Of a DNA stretch of 64,000 nucleotides, positions 34,068-41,937 are shown one piece after another; position 1 is the first letter of the stretch; each line of letters begins with the position of its first letter. Position numbers and translations under genes: made by a program. The notes beneath the pieces are model-generated. The model saw only the letters and a list, made by a program, of their open reading frames with translations. It ran no database searches and was not told the origin of the DNA. Source of the DNA: an uncultured Lachnospiraceae bacterium. Lineage in GTDB: Bacteria; Bacillota; Clostridia; Lachnospirales; Lachnospiraceae. Where the stretch lies: the NCBI GenBank assembly GCA_934352055.1, contig CAKRJY010000001.1:186001-250000 (forward strand), given 5' to 3'.

Positions 34068-34151
34068 GATCTTTTTTCCATCTTCTTATCTTTAAAATTT
34101 CGCAATCCATTGCTTTTTCATAATGTTTTTATTTTTTACAGCGGTAGAACG

Positions 34152-35444
34152 TCAAACGCAAAATACACTATACAATGGCACTGACTTTATCCCATTTACC
34201 ATTCCAAAATTTCTTGCTGAAATCCGGATTGCATAAACCGGGGTATATTTTTCCATATAAACCATCATACTTTTAGCTTTCACATGGTTTCCTGCTTTAC
34301 ATTCTACCGGAATTACATGACTATCTTTTTGTATAAGGAAATCAACTTCCGCCGTATTATCTGATTCCCAATAATGAAGATCATAGCCATTCGTTTTCAG
34401 TGCAATTGCAACATAGTTCTCTGTCAGTATACCTCGAAAATGCTCTGTTTCTTTACCCTGTAGCGCTTCCAGAGTCATTCCCAGTCTGGCGGACATAATA
34501 CCCATATCACTATAGTATAATTTGAATGCACTCACATCCTGATATGCTGCAACCGGATAAAATCCCTGACTACATTTCATACACTTATTCACAATTCCAG
34601 CCCGGATCAACCAGTCGATTGCATCTCCATATTGAGATGCCCGTGCGCCTGATTTTATCAACTTATACTGAAATTTTTTGGCATCCTTTGCTAACTGTGC
34701 CGGAAGGGAATCATATGCTTCAAAAATACGTACCGTATCTGACTGATTCGCATATTTGGTCATGTCCGCAATATAAGAATTTAACAACATCTGCCGGATT
34801 TCTGTCTGCTCTATAGGACTATCTTTTGCAAGATCTGCCTTCACTGCTGCAGGCATTCCACCCACAATACAATAATGATAAAATTCCTGCATTGCTTCCT
34901 CATGGAGTATTTCATCCAGCGGCTGATTGTTTTCATAATGTTCCCGAATCGTATCTGCAAGCATCTGTTTTCCCTTTGCCCACAACACCTCTTCCAAATC
35001 CATCGGGTACATAGTCAGCATCTGGACTTTGCCTACCGGGAAAGAATATTTTTCCCGATTTACCGCTACACCAAGCAGGCTTCCTGCAGCCATCACATGA
35101 TATTCCGGAGCCTCTTCCGAAAAATATTTTAACGAAGTTAATGCTCTTTCACACATTTGAATTTCATCAAAAATAATAAGTGTATCTTCAGGTACAATCT
35201 TAGCCTGATAGTATTTTTCCAAAACAGATATCACATAATCTGCATGAATATCTGTTTCAAAATATTTTCCGATTTTTTCATCTGTTTCAAAGTTTACATA
35301 GATGGTATTCTTGTAATATAATGCTCCAAACTCACGCATCTCAAATGTTTTTCCGACCTGACGCGCACCGTAAATCAACAATGGCATTCTACCATTTAAC
35401 ATCTTTTTCCATTCATATAATTTTGATGTTATTTTGCGTTTCAT
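34152..35444 (-). CDS. AAA+ ATPase with C-terminal DUF4143 domain
   Basis: A 430-residue protein. Walker A GARQVGKT at 26-33 and Walker B TLIIFDEIQ near 87-95 form the N-terminal AAA-14-type ATPase. The C-terminal DUF4143 part has TAEVDFLIQ and VIPVECKAG (about 370-390), the conserved acid-acid-lysine arrangement of the PD-(D/E)xK nuclease fold. No biochemical role is established for the family; defence, toxin-like and housekeeping roles have been guessed. AGGAGGGG precedes the ATG. A TTTTGGTATGTTTT box lies 30 bases before the start. A second member is at 36217, clearly different in sequence. Confidence 0.9.
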   Translation of the reverse strand: MKRKITSKLYEWKKMLNGRMPLLIYGARQVGKTFEMREFGALYYKNTIYVNFETDEKIGKYFETDIHADYVISVLEKYYQAKIVPEDTLIIFDEIQMCERALTSLKYFSEEAPEYHVMAAGSLLGVAVNREKYSFPVGKVQMLTMYPMDLEEVLWAKGKQMLADTIREHYENNQPLDEILHEEAMQEFYHYCIVGGMPAAVKADLAKDSPIEQTEIRQMLLNSYIADMTKYANQSDTVRIFEAYDSLPAQLAKDAKKFQYKLIKSGARASQYGDAIDWLIRAGIVNKCMKCSQGFYPVAAYQDVSAFKLYYSDMGIMSARLGMTLEALQGKETEHFRGILTENYVAIALKTNGYDLHYWESDNTAEVDFLIQKDSHVIPVECKAGNHVKAKSMMVYMEKYTPVYAIRISARNFGMVNGIKSVPLYSVFCV

Positions 35445-35473
35445 GTGTATGTGTCCCCTCCTTTCTCAAAATA

Positions 35474-35487
35474 TTTTGGTATGTTTT
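35474..35487. promoter_or_regulatory. single TTTTG-GTAT-GTTTT box upstream of an AAA/DUF4143 gene
   Basis: The 14-mer TTTTGGTATGTTTT lies 30 bases before the start codon at 35444. It has the same outer bases and nearly the same position as the threefold TTTTGCCCCGTTTT box before the paralogue at 37563, but a different central tetranucleotide. Confidence 0.45.
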
Positions 35488-35510
35488 AGTGTATTATATT
35501 ACATTCTTTT

Positions 35511-35842
35511 CTATGAATCAATGTCAATTTTTACAATTGGTTGCCGTCCCATGTTCGCAATGAGCCAATGAGCAGCAATGAGAACTAACATATCTTGGTC
35601 CCTCTTCTCCCATCTTTCCATTACTGACAAATCCTGACTGTAAAAGGACTTCTCAACATTGATTCTCTTAGAAAAATACAGACTGCCAGGACATATTTGA
35701 TGTATGCAATCTCCATTATTTTCATATCTACAACAAAAATCTCCATTACATTTAAAAGAAAAACAATCGGTATCAAGATGCATGATAATTCCATTTCTAT
35801 CTGTATATATCTTCCTGCTCCAAACATGAAAAACACCTCCAA
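35511..35842 (-). pseudogene. small Cys-rich hypothetical protein, probably frameshifted
   Basis: Two overlapping frames share this stretch. The first begins at an ATG (35827) after GGAGGTGTTTTTC and reads MFGAGRYIQIEME before turning into an unlikely hydrophobic run. The second, open from further upstream without a start codon, reads KIYTDRNGIIMHLDTDCFSF, then a Cys-rich stretch (CNGDFCC, GDCIHQICPG) and a natural end IANMGRQPIVKIDIDS at 35511. Together they look like MFGAGRYIQI joined to DRNGII by a one-base shift near 35800. It could instead be a gene starting at the ATG at 35783. I do not recognise the family. Confidence 0.4.
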
Positions 35843-35880
35843 AGTAACAGATTTTATATTTGATCTGTCTACTTTAGAGG
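35836..35880 (-). terminator. long hairpin that is both terminator-like and holds a ribosome site
   Basis: CCTCTAAAGTAGACAGAT and ATCTGTTACTTTGGAGG on the minus strand pair over 17 positions with one mismatch and one bulge, followed by TGTTTTTC. It should end the zinc-ribbon gene transcript. Its 3' arm also contains the GGAGG that would serve the next reading frame, so the site would be hidden when folded. Confidence 0.65.
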
Positions 35881-35950
35881 TATCATATCATTGGCTAAAG
35901 TGCTTCTATTAATTTGATATTAAATTGTTGTGAGTCAGACAAACTGGAAT

Positions 35951-36163
35951 TTATCTATTCGCATAATCAATCAAAATCTTTTTGCAACTACTGCAACGAT
36001 AAGCTTCACAATGAGGGATTCCGCCTGAACCTTTACTCAATTCCAAATCGTCCGATTGTTTAATACGAAAAACTTTTGTCACATTATCAACTGCAAAAGT
36101 AATGTCTCGTGAGCTTATCAGGTACCCTCTTATCATTTCTTCACCACAATATGGACATTTCAT
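35951..36163 (-). CDS. small zinc-ribbon protein (PF20097/DUF6487-like)
   Basis: A 70-residue protein with MKCPYCGEEM at the start and YRCSSCKKILIDY at the end, two CxxC knuckles that should bind one zinc. The middle (residues 15-45) is a beta-rich linker. Proteins of this kind are common in Firmicutes with no assigned role. AGGAGGTAAAGCAGC precedes the ATG. It follows the AAA/DUF4143 gene at 36217 by 53 bases and may be expressed with it. Confidence 0.85.
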   Translation of the reverse strand: MKCPYCGEEMIRGYLISSRDITFAVDNVTKVFRIKQSDDLELSKGSGGIPHCEAYRCSSCKKILIDYANR

Positions 36164-36216
36164 GCTGCTTTACCTCCTACAAATCCCGTTTTATCGTTTT
36201 ATTACTTTTCCCAGTG

Positions 36217-37563
36217 TTATAACCCTTCCATGTCTAGATCCACTATTAACTTTCCAATTTTCCGTTCTTTTAAAAGATAGCACATATAGATAGGAAGATA
36301 TACCACGGATCCCTCCTGTTCCATATTTGCTACCGATAAAACATATGCTTTCTCAATATGATAATCCGAAATTTTCATAAAGTTATCCAAAGATTTGTGT
36401 GCCTTGTAGGCTTTCCCGGATTTCACCTCAATGGGAACCACTTTTCCATCCATTTCAACCAAAACATCGAGTTCCCCTATATTTTTCTTTTTGCAGAAAT
36501 AAGGTTCCAAACCATTGGCCATTAATTGCTGTACCACAGCATTTTCAAAGTGAGCGCCGTTATTTACTTCGCTGTTTTTATTGATCAATTCCAGTTTAGT
36601 TTCCGCCGGATATGCACTGGTAAGCAAACCGGTGTCATTGGAAAAAAGTCGGAACACATTACTGAACTTGCTCGCTTTGAGAGGAATAACGGGAGCTTCC
36701 ACGTTATACACCGGCAACGCGACTCCGGCGTCTTTCAACCATAAAAAGCTGTTTTCATATCTGTCAAACTTTAACTCTTTATCCAGCATGGTAAATACAA
36801 ATTTTTTATTCTGTTTGTTCAATTCTGCCGGAATAATATCATAAATAGATATCAATTTCAGTTTTTTATCTTCACTCTCATATTGAGAGAAATCCTCTTT
36901 GTATAGCGCAACAATATCCCGTTGTACCTTATCCACTTCCCGGATATCTTTTGTAGCAATATAGATTTTTACCGCATCCGGCATGCCTCCGACAATAAGA
37001 TAGATAAAAAACAGCGACAATAACTTCTGATGTATGAATTCATCCACGGGCTGACATGTTTCAAATTTCGCTTTCAACATCTCCAAAGTTGTTTTTGACA
37101 CATTATTCGCTATCATGAATTCTTCAAAATCCATAGGATACATTCTCAAAACAGTTAAATATCCCACTGGAACCGACGCTATTCCCTTAAGTTCTACTCC
37201 TAATAAGGATCCGCTCATTACATATTTGAAACTGCCTTCTTCTACAAGGAATTTGATTTTTGTCACTATTTCCGGACATTTCTGTATCTCATCAAAAAAG
37301 ACGACAGTTTCCTGCGGCTTACAATCCTCCGGCATAATCATTTTTAATTTCACCAGAAACTCATTCGCACTCATTTTTACATTGAGATAATCCACCAGAT
37401 CCGGCTGATCTATAAAATTAACTTCAAACTTACGATATCCGCTTTTGGCAATTTCCTCTCTTATAAGCCAGGTCTTTCCAATCTGTCTGGCTCCTGTTAC
37501 CAATAATGCTTTATCAGAACTTTTCAACCATTCTTCTATGATAATAGAGTCTTTTCTATACAT
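36217..37563 (-). CDS. AAA+ ATPase with C-terminal DUF4143 domain
   Basis: A 448-residue relative of the protein at 34152. Walker A GARQIGKT at 24-31, Walker B VVFFDEIQKCP near 88-98, and the PD-(D/E)xK-like pair GELDVLVEM and VVPIEVKSG at about 385-405. The strong site GGGAGGAGGG precedes the ATG. The promoter region carries three copies of TTTTGCCCCGTTTT at 33-bp spacing. The two ATPases are divergent enough that recent duplication in place is unlikely. Role unknown. Confidence 0.9.
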   Translation of the reverse strand: MYRKDSIIIEEWLKSSDKALLVTGARQIGKTWLIREEIAKSGYRKFEVNFIDQPDLVDYLNVKMSANEFLVKLKMIMPEDCKPQETVVFFDEIQKCPEIVTKIKFLVEEGSFKYVMSGSLLGVELKGIASVPVGYLTVLRMYPMDFEEFMIANNVSKTTLEMLKAKFETCQPVDEFIHQKLLSLFFIYLIVGGMPDAVKIYIATKDIREVDKVQRDIVALYKEDFSQYESEDKKLKLISIYDIIPAELNKQNKKFVFTMLDKELKFDRYENSFLWLKDAGVALPVYNVEAPVIPLKASKFSNVFRLFSNDTGLLTSAYPAETKLELINKNSEVNNGAHFENAVVQQLMANGLEPYFCKKKNIGELDVLVEMDGKVVPIEVKSGKAYKAHKSLDNFMKISDYHIEKAYVLSVANMEQEGSVVYLPIYMCYLLKERKIGKLIVDLDMEGL

Positions 37564-37594
37564 AAATTCCCTCCTCCCTTTTTAACAGTATCTC

Positions 37595-37674
37595 TTTTGC
37601 CCCGTTTTTTCAATATAATTTATAATATTTTGCCCCGTTTTTCTAATTTTATCATATAATTTTTGCCCCGTTTT
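37595..37674. repeat. three TTTTGCCCCGTTTT boxes at exact 33-bp period
   Basis: Copies begin at 37595, 37628 and 37661. The 14-bp box is identical in all three and the 19-bp spacers are AT-rich and only loosely alike. They lie 32 to 111 bases upstream of the AAA/DUF4143 start at 37563. A 33-bp period puts all copies on the same face of the helix. The boxes are the only GC-rich stretch in this region. Confidence 0.85.
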
Positions 37675-37750
37675 ATTCGTCAAATCGAATTTCCGTCACA
37701 CTCCCTAAGAGCTCTCTAAGAGTCAAAATATTCTATCTGCTTCTCAAAGC

Positions 37751-37903
37751 ATGTTATAACATAGGAAGAATCTTTGTTTACCCAAAGTTTACCTTCCCCT
37801 GTTATAACATTTTCCAGAGAATAACGTATACACCAGCACACACATTATTTATAGAACGTATTTTCCAATATGCTTTCTATACTCCAGTTATAGGTTATTC
37901 TCT
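37751..37903. repeat. palindromes and a long-range inverted repeat in a 464-base gap
   Basis: No intact gene lies between 37564 and 38027. ATGTTATAACAT (37751-37762) is a perfect 12-bp palindrome and its 10-bp core recurs at 37800-37809. AGAGAATAAC (37816-37825) is matched by GTTATTCTCT (37894-37903). The set could be a small non-coding insertion or operators; no transposase-type ends or target duplication were recognised. Confidence 0.5.
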
Positions 37904-38021
37904 ATTCTTTTCTATACTGTACCGAGTCTTTTTCACTGATCTGGCGAATTACTCTACAAGGTTTTCCATATTCATCATCATAGGCAGTGCCGTCTTCCTT
38001 GAATTTTACTTTTCTCTCTCC
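37902..38021 (-). pseudogene. short coding remnant after the TraX-like gene
   Basis: A 40-codon open stretch on the minus strand reads EREKVKFKEDGTAYDDEYGK, then PCRVIRQISEKDSVQYRKE and a TAG. The composition looks like a real soluble protein end, but it has no start codon. It follows the TraX-like stop after two more in-frame stop codons (TGA, TAG). It is either a gene remnant or a piece of a protein with a non-standard start. Confidence 0.3.
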
Positions 38022-38027
38022 CTATCA

Positions 38028-38792
38028 TCATCGGTTCACATAATTTAATATAAGTACCAGAATCATCATATGTACAGGATAAAATGCATAACAAAGGTAC
38101 TGGAACGGCTTGCTGTGATATCCTTGTCTGCCACGATATAACCAGATTGGCAGCAATGCAAAAAGAGCTAATCCCTGCTGACATATTTCAAATTGCATTC
38201 CACCTAATTGTACCGGATACATCAGACCGCCTAACATTTCCACATTAATCCAATAGAGCGCAGCGATTTGTCCCAACAGACACCACCACTTTCTTCCACG
38301 GAACAAATAGAACACAAAGACTGTCAAAATACCAGCGCCATAGTAATCTACCATGCTTAATGTTCCAAGTAAGGCTCCTACGGCAACAACAAGAACAACC
38401 GTTATTACATATAAAAAGACGTTCTGTTTTTTGTGCACGGTTTCCATCAAATGAATTCCTAGAAGTGCCAACAAAAATGTCCATATGACATTCTGATGAA
38501 ATGGATAAAACCACGTACCACCATACATCAGGTCAAATGGAATCTCAGAAATTATGGCAAACGCCAGCAAACGAAGCATATACTTTTTAAAACTATGTGT
38601 GTGAAAATATCCTTCTACCGTCATAAAAGCAAAGATAGGAAATGCTACACGGCCTGCACAAGTCAGCCACTCCTGCGCCGGAAGTAAGGTTGCCCAAAGG
38701 TGATCCATTAACATAAGTGTCATCGCCAGAATATGTAACGTAGCCACACTAAGATCAAACTTCTTGTTAGTTACTGCATTTTGTTTGTTCAT
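38028..38792 (-). CDS. TraX family membrane protein
   Basis: A 254-residue protein with about eight membrane segments. LHILAMTLMLMDHLWAT (about 16-32), RVAFPIFAFMTVEGYFHTHSFKKYMLRLLAFAIISEIPFDLMYGG and the end YLCYAFYPVHMMILVLILNYV are TraX signatures. TraX acetylates F-pilin in Escherichia coli; in Firmicutes, where no conjugation genes are nearby, members are thought to be acyltransferases of unknown target. The frame is open 71 codons further, across the tRNA-Gly and its terminator, so the start was set at 38792, where AAAGGAGAAAACGTC precedes the ATG. Confidence 0.9.
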   Translation of the reverse strand: MNKQNAVTNKKFDLSVATLHILAMTLMLMDHLWATLLPAQEWLTCAGRVAFPIFAFMTVEGYFHTHSFKKYMLRLLAFAIISEIPFDLMYGGTWFYPFHQNVIWTFLLALLGIHLMETVHKKQNVFLYVITVVLVVAVGALLGTLSMVDYYGAGILTVFVFYLFRGRKWWCLLGQIAALYWINVEMLGGLMYPVQLGGMQFEICQQGLALFALLPIWLYRGRQGYHSKPFQYLCYAFYPVHMMILVLILNYVNR

Positions 38793-38815
38793 TGACGTTT
38801 TCTCCTTTGTTGTTA

Positions 38816-38851
38816 TAAAAAAAACGGAAACCTTGCTAAACAAGATTTCCG
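38816..38851 (-). terminator. Rho-independent terminator of tRNA-Gly
   Basis: On the minus strand CGGAAATCTTG and CAAGGTTTCCG form a stem with one mismatch around TTTAG, followed by eight T. It lies 11 bases past the tRNA and directly before the TraX-like ribosome site. Confidence 0.9.
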
Positions 38852-38862
38852 CTATGTATGAG

Positions 38863-38935
38863 AGCGACAGACGGGACTCGAACCCGCGACTTCCTCCTTG
38901 GCAAGGAGGTGCTCTACCAACTGAGCCACTGTCGC
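38863..38935 (-). tRNA. tRNA-Gly (anticodon GCC)
   Basis: The 73-base minus-strand sequence has acceptor GCGACAG/CTGTCGC, D-arm GCTC/GAGC, anticodon stem CCTCC/GGAGG with loop TTGCCAA (anticodon GCC), and T-arm GCGGG/CCCGT with TTCGAGT. No CCA is encoded. Confidence 0.97.
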
Positions 38936-38973
38936 ATGTATTATGTTGTGTCCTCTCCGTGACGACAAAAATT

Positions 38974-39002
38974 ATTATATATAACCTTATATTGTTTGTC
39001 AA
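38974..39002 (-). promoter_or_regulatory. consensus sigma-A promoter of tRNA-Gly
   Basis: On the minus strand TTGACA, exactly 17 bases and TATAAT, all twelve positions perfect. The start point would be near 38967, about 32 bases before the tRNA. Confidence 0.9.
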
Positions 39003-39072
39003 CAAAAAAATTAGAATTTTTTTTATTTTTTTTCATATACTCTATTAGACACTGAAAAATGGGAGATTTGCC

Positions 39073-39525
39073 GTGAGTAAGAAAACAAAAATCGTTGTAT
39101 TTCATTTGAAGGAATTGATATATACTGCTGCATTTGCCGGTCTCGGTGTGCTTCTGGTCATTCTTTTATGTTGGATGTTTTCCACCAAAAATAAACCAGA
39201 ACCTGTGCAGGAAACCATTTATATGCCCGGCGTATATACGGCAGGCTTCACTATGAATGACAGTGCCATTGAAGTACAGGTCGTCGTGGATGAAAATCAC
39301 ATCAACGATATTTCTTTTGTAAACCTGGAAGAATCCGTTGCAACCATGTACCCGCTGATTCAACCTGCGCTTGATTCCATCAGTACACAGATTTATGAAA
39401 CACAGTCTCTGGACAATATTACATACGAAGCCAACAACCAGTACACGACCGAAGTGTTACTTATGGCTATTGAGGATGCATTAGACAATGCCAAAGTAAA
39501 CACTTCATCACACAATGAAAGATAA
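39073..39525 (+). CDS. membrane-anchored FMN-bind-like small protein
   Basis: A 150-residue protein with one membrane segment at about 14-36 and an outward domain. YMPGVYTAGFTMNDSAIEVQVVVDENHINDISFVN followed by a helix and IYETQSLDNITYEANNQYTTEVLLMAIEDALDNAK follows the outline of FMN-bind domains. The Ser/Thr flavin-attachment motif of that family (SGATyTS) is replaced by EANNQYTT, so covalent flavin is unlikely. Start is GTG at 39073 with GGGAG seven bases before it. It converges with the histidine phosphatase gene with a 10-base gap. Confidence 0.75.
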   Translation: MSKKTKIVVFHLKELIYTAAFAGLGVLLVILLCWMFSTKNKPEPVQETIYMPGVYTAGFTMNDSAIEVQVVVDENHINDISFVNLEESVATMYPLIQPALDSISTQIYETQSLDNITYEANNQYTTEVLLMAIEDALDNAKVNTSSHNER

Positions 39526-39535
39526 TACATAACAA

Positions 39536-40087
39536 TTACATTATTTCATCAAAATCAAAACGCGTCACACTGCAATTTTTCACACCGTATGAAGCATACT
39601 CTTCGTTTGTCATATCACAAAAATAGGAACAGACCACACGGGCAATGCCATTATGTGCCACCAACATGTAGGTTTTGCCCGTTTCTTTTTTTAATTCGTC
39701 CAAAAGATTGTAAATGCGCTGGGCTAGCTGTAGCATAGACTCCCCACCTTCGTGGCGGCATACGAACTGTTTTTTTGCCTCAAAGAAGTCCGCAGCATTT
39801 CTCGGCGAAGTGCCTTCCCATTTGCCAAAATTCTGTTCCACCAGCCGCGGTTCCATGCGCATAGGCGCGCCTGTCATCTCTGAAATATGCCGCGCCGTCT
39901 CCGCAGCCCGGATCAGGGGCGAATACAAAATCTCATCTATGACGATCCCTGCCTCGACGATCTTTTGTCCGGTCGCAATTGCCTGCGTATGCCCCAAATC
40001 TGTCAAGGCTACATCCGTCTGCCCGCATATCCGGTCTGCCACATTCCACTCACTCTCTCCATGTCTCACAAAATAAATTGGATGCAT
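39536..40087 (-). CDS. histidine phosphatase family protein (phosphoglycerate-mutase-like)
   Basis: A 183-residue protein. YFVRHGESEWNVADRICGQTDVALTDLG carries the phospho-accepting His of the RHG motif; EWN and the later SPLIRAAETA, LVEQNFGKWEG and LVAHNGIARVV (second His) complete the active site. It could be a phosphatase of sugar phosphates or of cobalamin or other metabolites. The 17-codon longer frame has no ribosome site; AGGAGGAAATAGA precedes the ATG at 40087. It lies 32 bases after the GH43 gene at the end of the large glycan operon and might be read with it. Confidence 0.88.
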   Translation of the reverse strand: MHPIYFVRHGESEWNVADRICGQTDVALTDLGHTQAIATGQKIVEAGIVIDEILYSPLIRAAETARHISEMTGAPMRMEPRLVEQNFGKWEGTSPRNAADFFEAKKQFVCRHEGGESMLQLAQRIYNLLDELKKETGKTYMLVAHNGIARVVCSYFCDMTNEEYASYGVKNCSVTRFDFDEIM

Positions 40088-40119
40088 TCTATTTCCTCCT
40101 GTGTATAACGTTTTTACTA

Positions 40120-41937
40120 TCATACCATATGAAGGCAAATTTCTTTTCCATGCGTAATGCCATTTTTGTTAAAAGCATCCACTCTTACATAATAGGACTG
40201 CCCCTCTACGAGTGCTCCCACTTTATATGTTTGACATGCTCCCATGACCATACAACTATGATAAAGTTTTCCCGGTGCATGCCCCCATAAAATGTTATAT
40301 CCACAAACGCTTTCATCGGAAACAGCCGATACTACCATATCTCTTGCATCGGTTCGTTCTACCTGAACCCTCGCCATCTCCGGTCGTTTACCATCCCCGT
40401 TTCCAAAGACTCGTATTCCTGAGACACTCGGTAAAACATGATAAGGCACATCCATGATCGTCAATTTGATAAAGCGTAGATCTATGCCATCGTCAAAAAC
40501 CACATAATCATGTGGAAGGTCTGTCTGCACTTGCCGCTTATCCGCCAAAACCGACCAATCCCTGCCATCAACAGATCCCTCCAAAAGCCATCTTGTCGGA
40601 TGTATGGTGCAATCTATGTAACGTTCCATATCGGGTCCTGCCACCAGACTTCCCGGACATTCTATCTGGTTTTCCATATCATCTGCAAAATTGATCTGTA
40701 CTACATGCACATGATCACAGGTTCCCAGATCCAGACACAACCAAGGCTCTGCATCCTGCTCTTTGGCTTTCCACCAGGTCTGCACATTTTCGTCCACAAC
40801 CAATGCTGCCTCATGTCCCTTTTCACACCCGGAGGAAGTCACTTTTGCCCGGTAACTGAGCAGATACCACCTTGGATCTGCCCATGGATCCTTTTCTATA
40901 TCTTCTATAATATAAGGCCAATCACCATATCTTTGATTGCAATAGAGATTTCCCACATCATCAAATCCTGCCGGCCAAATGCCTACACGTCTTTCAAATA
41001 CATGATTTTTACTGATACGCATAGTTGCCGTATGCCACCATAGCCCCTCACGATCTTCCATGGTAGATCCATGTCCAGCTCCCGGCAAAAAGCCCCCCGG
41101 TTTATAGGAAAATGGATTGTTCACTGCCAAATGAAAAGGTCCCAGCGGCGCATCCGCCACGTAGACCCCATCCGCGTAGACATTGAGTTCCGCTCCCGGA
41201 CAGGCATACTGTAAATAATATTTTCCGGCATGCTTGGTCATCCATGCGCCCTCAATATAAGGCATTCCGGCATAAGTTGCCCGTATCATCGCCTTGTTGG
41301 CATCCGGAATTTTGTCTGCATCTTGTCCGCATTGCTCTATAAATTTCTGAAACAGGGCATCAATCTCTGCCTGGCTCTTTGGCTCTTCGCAATGGTCCTC
41401 CCCAAAGCGCTCATACCCAATGTGATATGGATCGCCAAAGATCAATTCTTTTTTCTCACCCATGGGTTTCATGGTCTCAGGGTCCAATTCTATCCCCCAG
41501 ATAGGGGTCGCATTTGCACACCCCCAGTAAAAGTAGAGTCTGCCATCAGCATCCTGGAACAGATTCGGATCCCAATAATCCATATAGCCCGGTATTTCTT
41601 CATACGGACCATGGATCGGATCTTTAGTGCGATAAAAACTACACTTCACATTCCGGTTAGATGCCGTAAAATACAGATATTCACCTATCACACGCACATC
41701 CGGTGCATAGTCATAAATTGGCATATTTTCCGGCAAAGGATAACTATCCCAATGTGCCATATCTTCTGATACCCATACCGATCCTGTCATGGAAGCAAAC
41801 AAATAATACTTGTCCTGAAACATCACCATAGAAGGATCTGCAGCCTCACGATTGACTGTCATTTTATACTGATCTCTCGGATCTTTTTTGAACTGATACG
41901 CATAAGGTACATTTACCGGATTACAACATATTCTCAT
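40120..41937 (-). CDS. GH43-type glycosidase with F5/8-type and fibronectin III-like domains
   Basis: A 605-residue enzyme. The N-terminal five-bladed propeller (about 1-330) has NREAADPSMVMFQDKYYLFAS (likely base Asp), YAPDVRVIGEYLYFTA, WDPNLFQDADGRLYFYWG and AGMPYIEGAWMTKHAGKYYLQYA (likely acid Glu). A discoidin-type carbohydrate-binding domain (about 345-500; WWKAKEQDAEPWLCLDLG) and a fibronectin III-like end follow. No signal peptide. It overlaps the GH3 gene by four bases (ATGA), so translation is coupled. It probably removes a xylosyl, arabinosyl or galactosyl unit; which one is not visible. Confidence 0.85.
   Translation of the reverse strand: MRICCNPVNVPYAYQFKKDPRDQYKMTVNREAADPSMVMFQDKYYLFASMTGSVWVSEDMAHWDSYPLPENMPIYDYAPDVRVIGEYLYFTASNRNVKCSFYRTKDPIHGPYEEIPGYMDYWDPNLFQDADGRLYFYWGCANATPIWGIELDPETMKPMGEKKELIFGDPYHIGYERFGEDHCEEPKSQAEIDALFQKFIEQCGQDADKIPDANKAMIRATYAGMPYIEGAWMTKHAGKYYLQYACPGAELNVYADGVYVADAPLGPFHLAVNNPFSYKPGGFLPGAGHGSTMEDREGLWWHTATMRISKNHVFERRVGIWPAGFDDVGNLYCNQRYGDWPYIIEDIEKDPWADPRWYLLSYRAKVTSSGCEKGHEAALVVDENVQTWWKAKEQDAEPWLCLDLGTCDHVHVVQINFADDMENQIECPGSLVAGPDMERYIDCTIHPTRWLLEGSVDGRDWSVLADKRQVQTDLPHDYVVFDDGIDLRFIKLTIMDVPYHVLPSVSGIRVFGNGDGKRPEMARVQVERTDARDMVVSAVSDESVCGYNILWGHAPGKLYHSCMVMGACQTYKVGALVEGQSYYVRVDAFNKNGITHGKEICLHMV

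Noticed and set aside
37595..37674. Three evenly spaced repeats as a short CRISPR array
   Set aside because: The repeat is only 14 bp, the spacers are 19 bp and AT-rich with loose likeness to each other, and no cas gene is in the window.
37978..38184. 68-residue open frame overlapping the TraX-like gene end
   Set aside because: It is a frame-shifted shadow of the membrane protein.
38793..39005. Longer N-terminus of the TraX-like protein
   Set aside because: The added 71 codons cross tRNA-Gly and its terminator and have no ribosome site.
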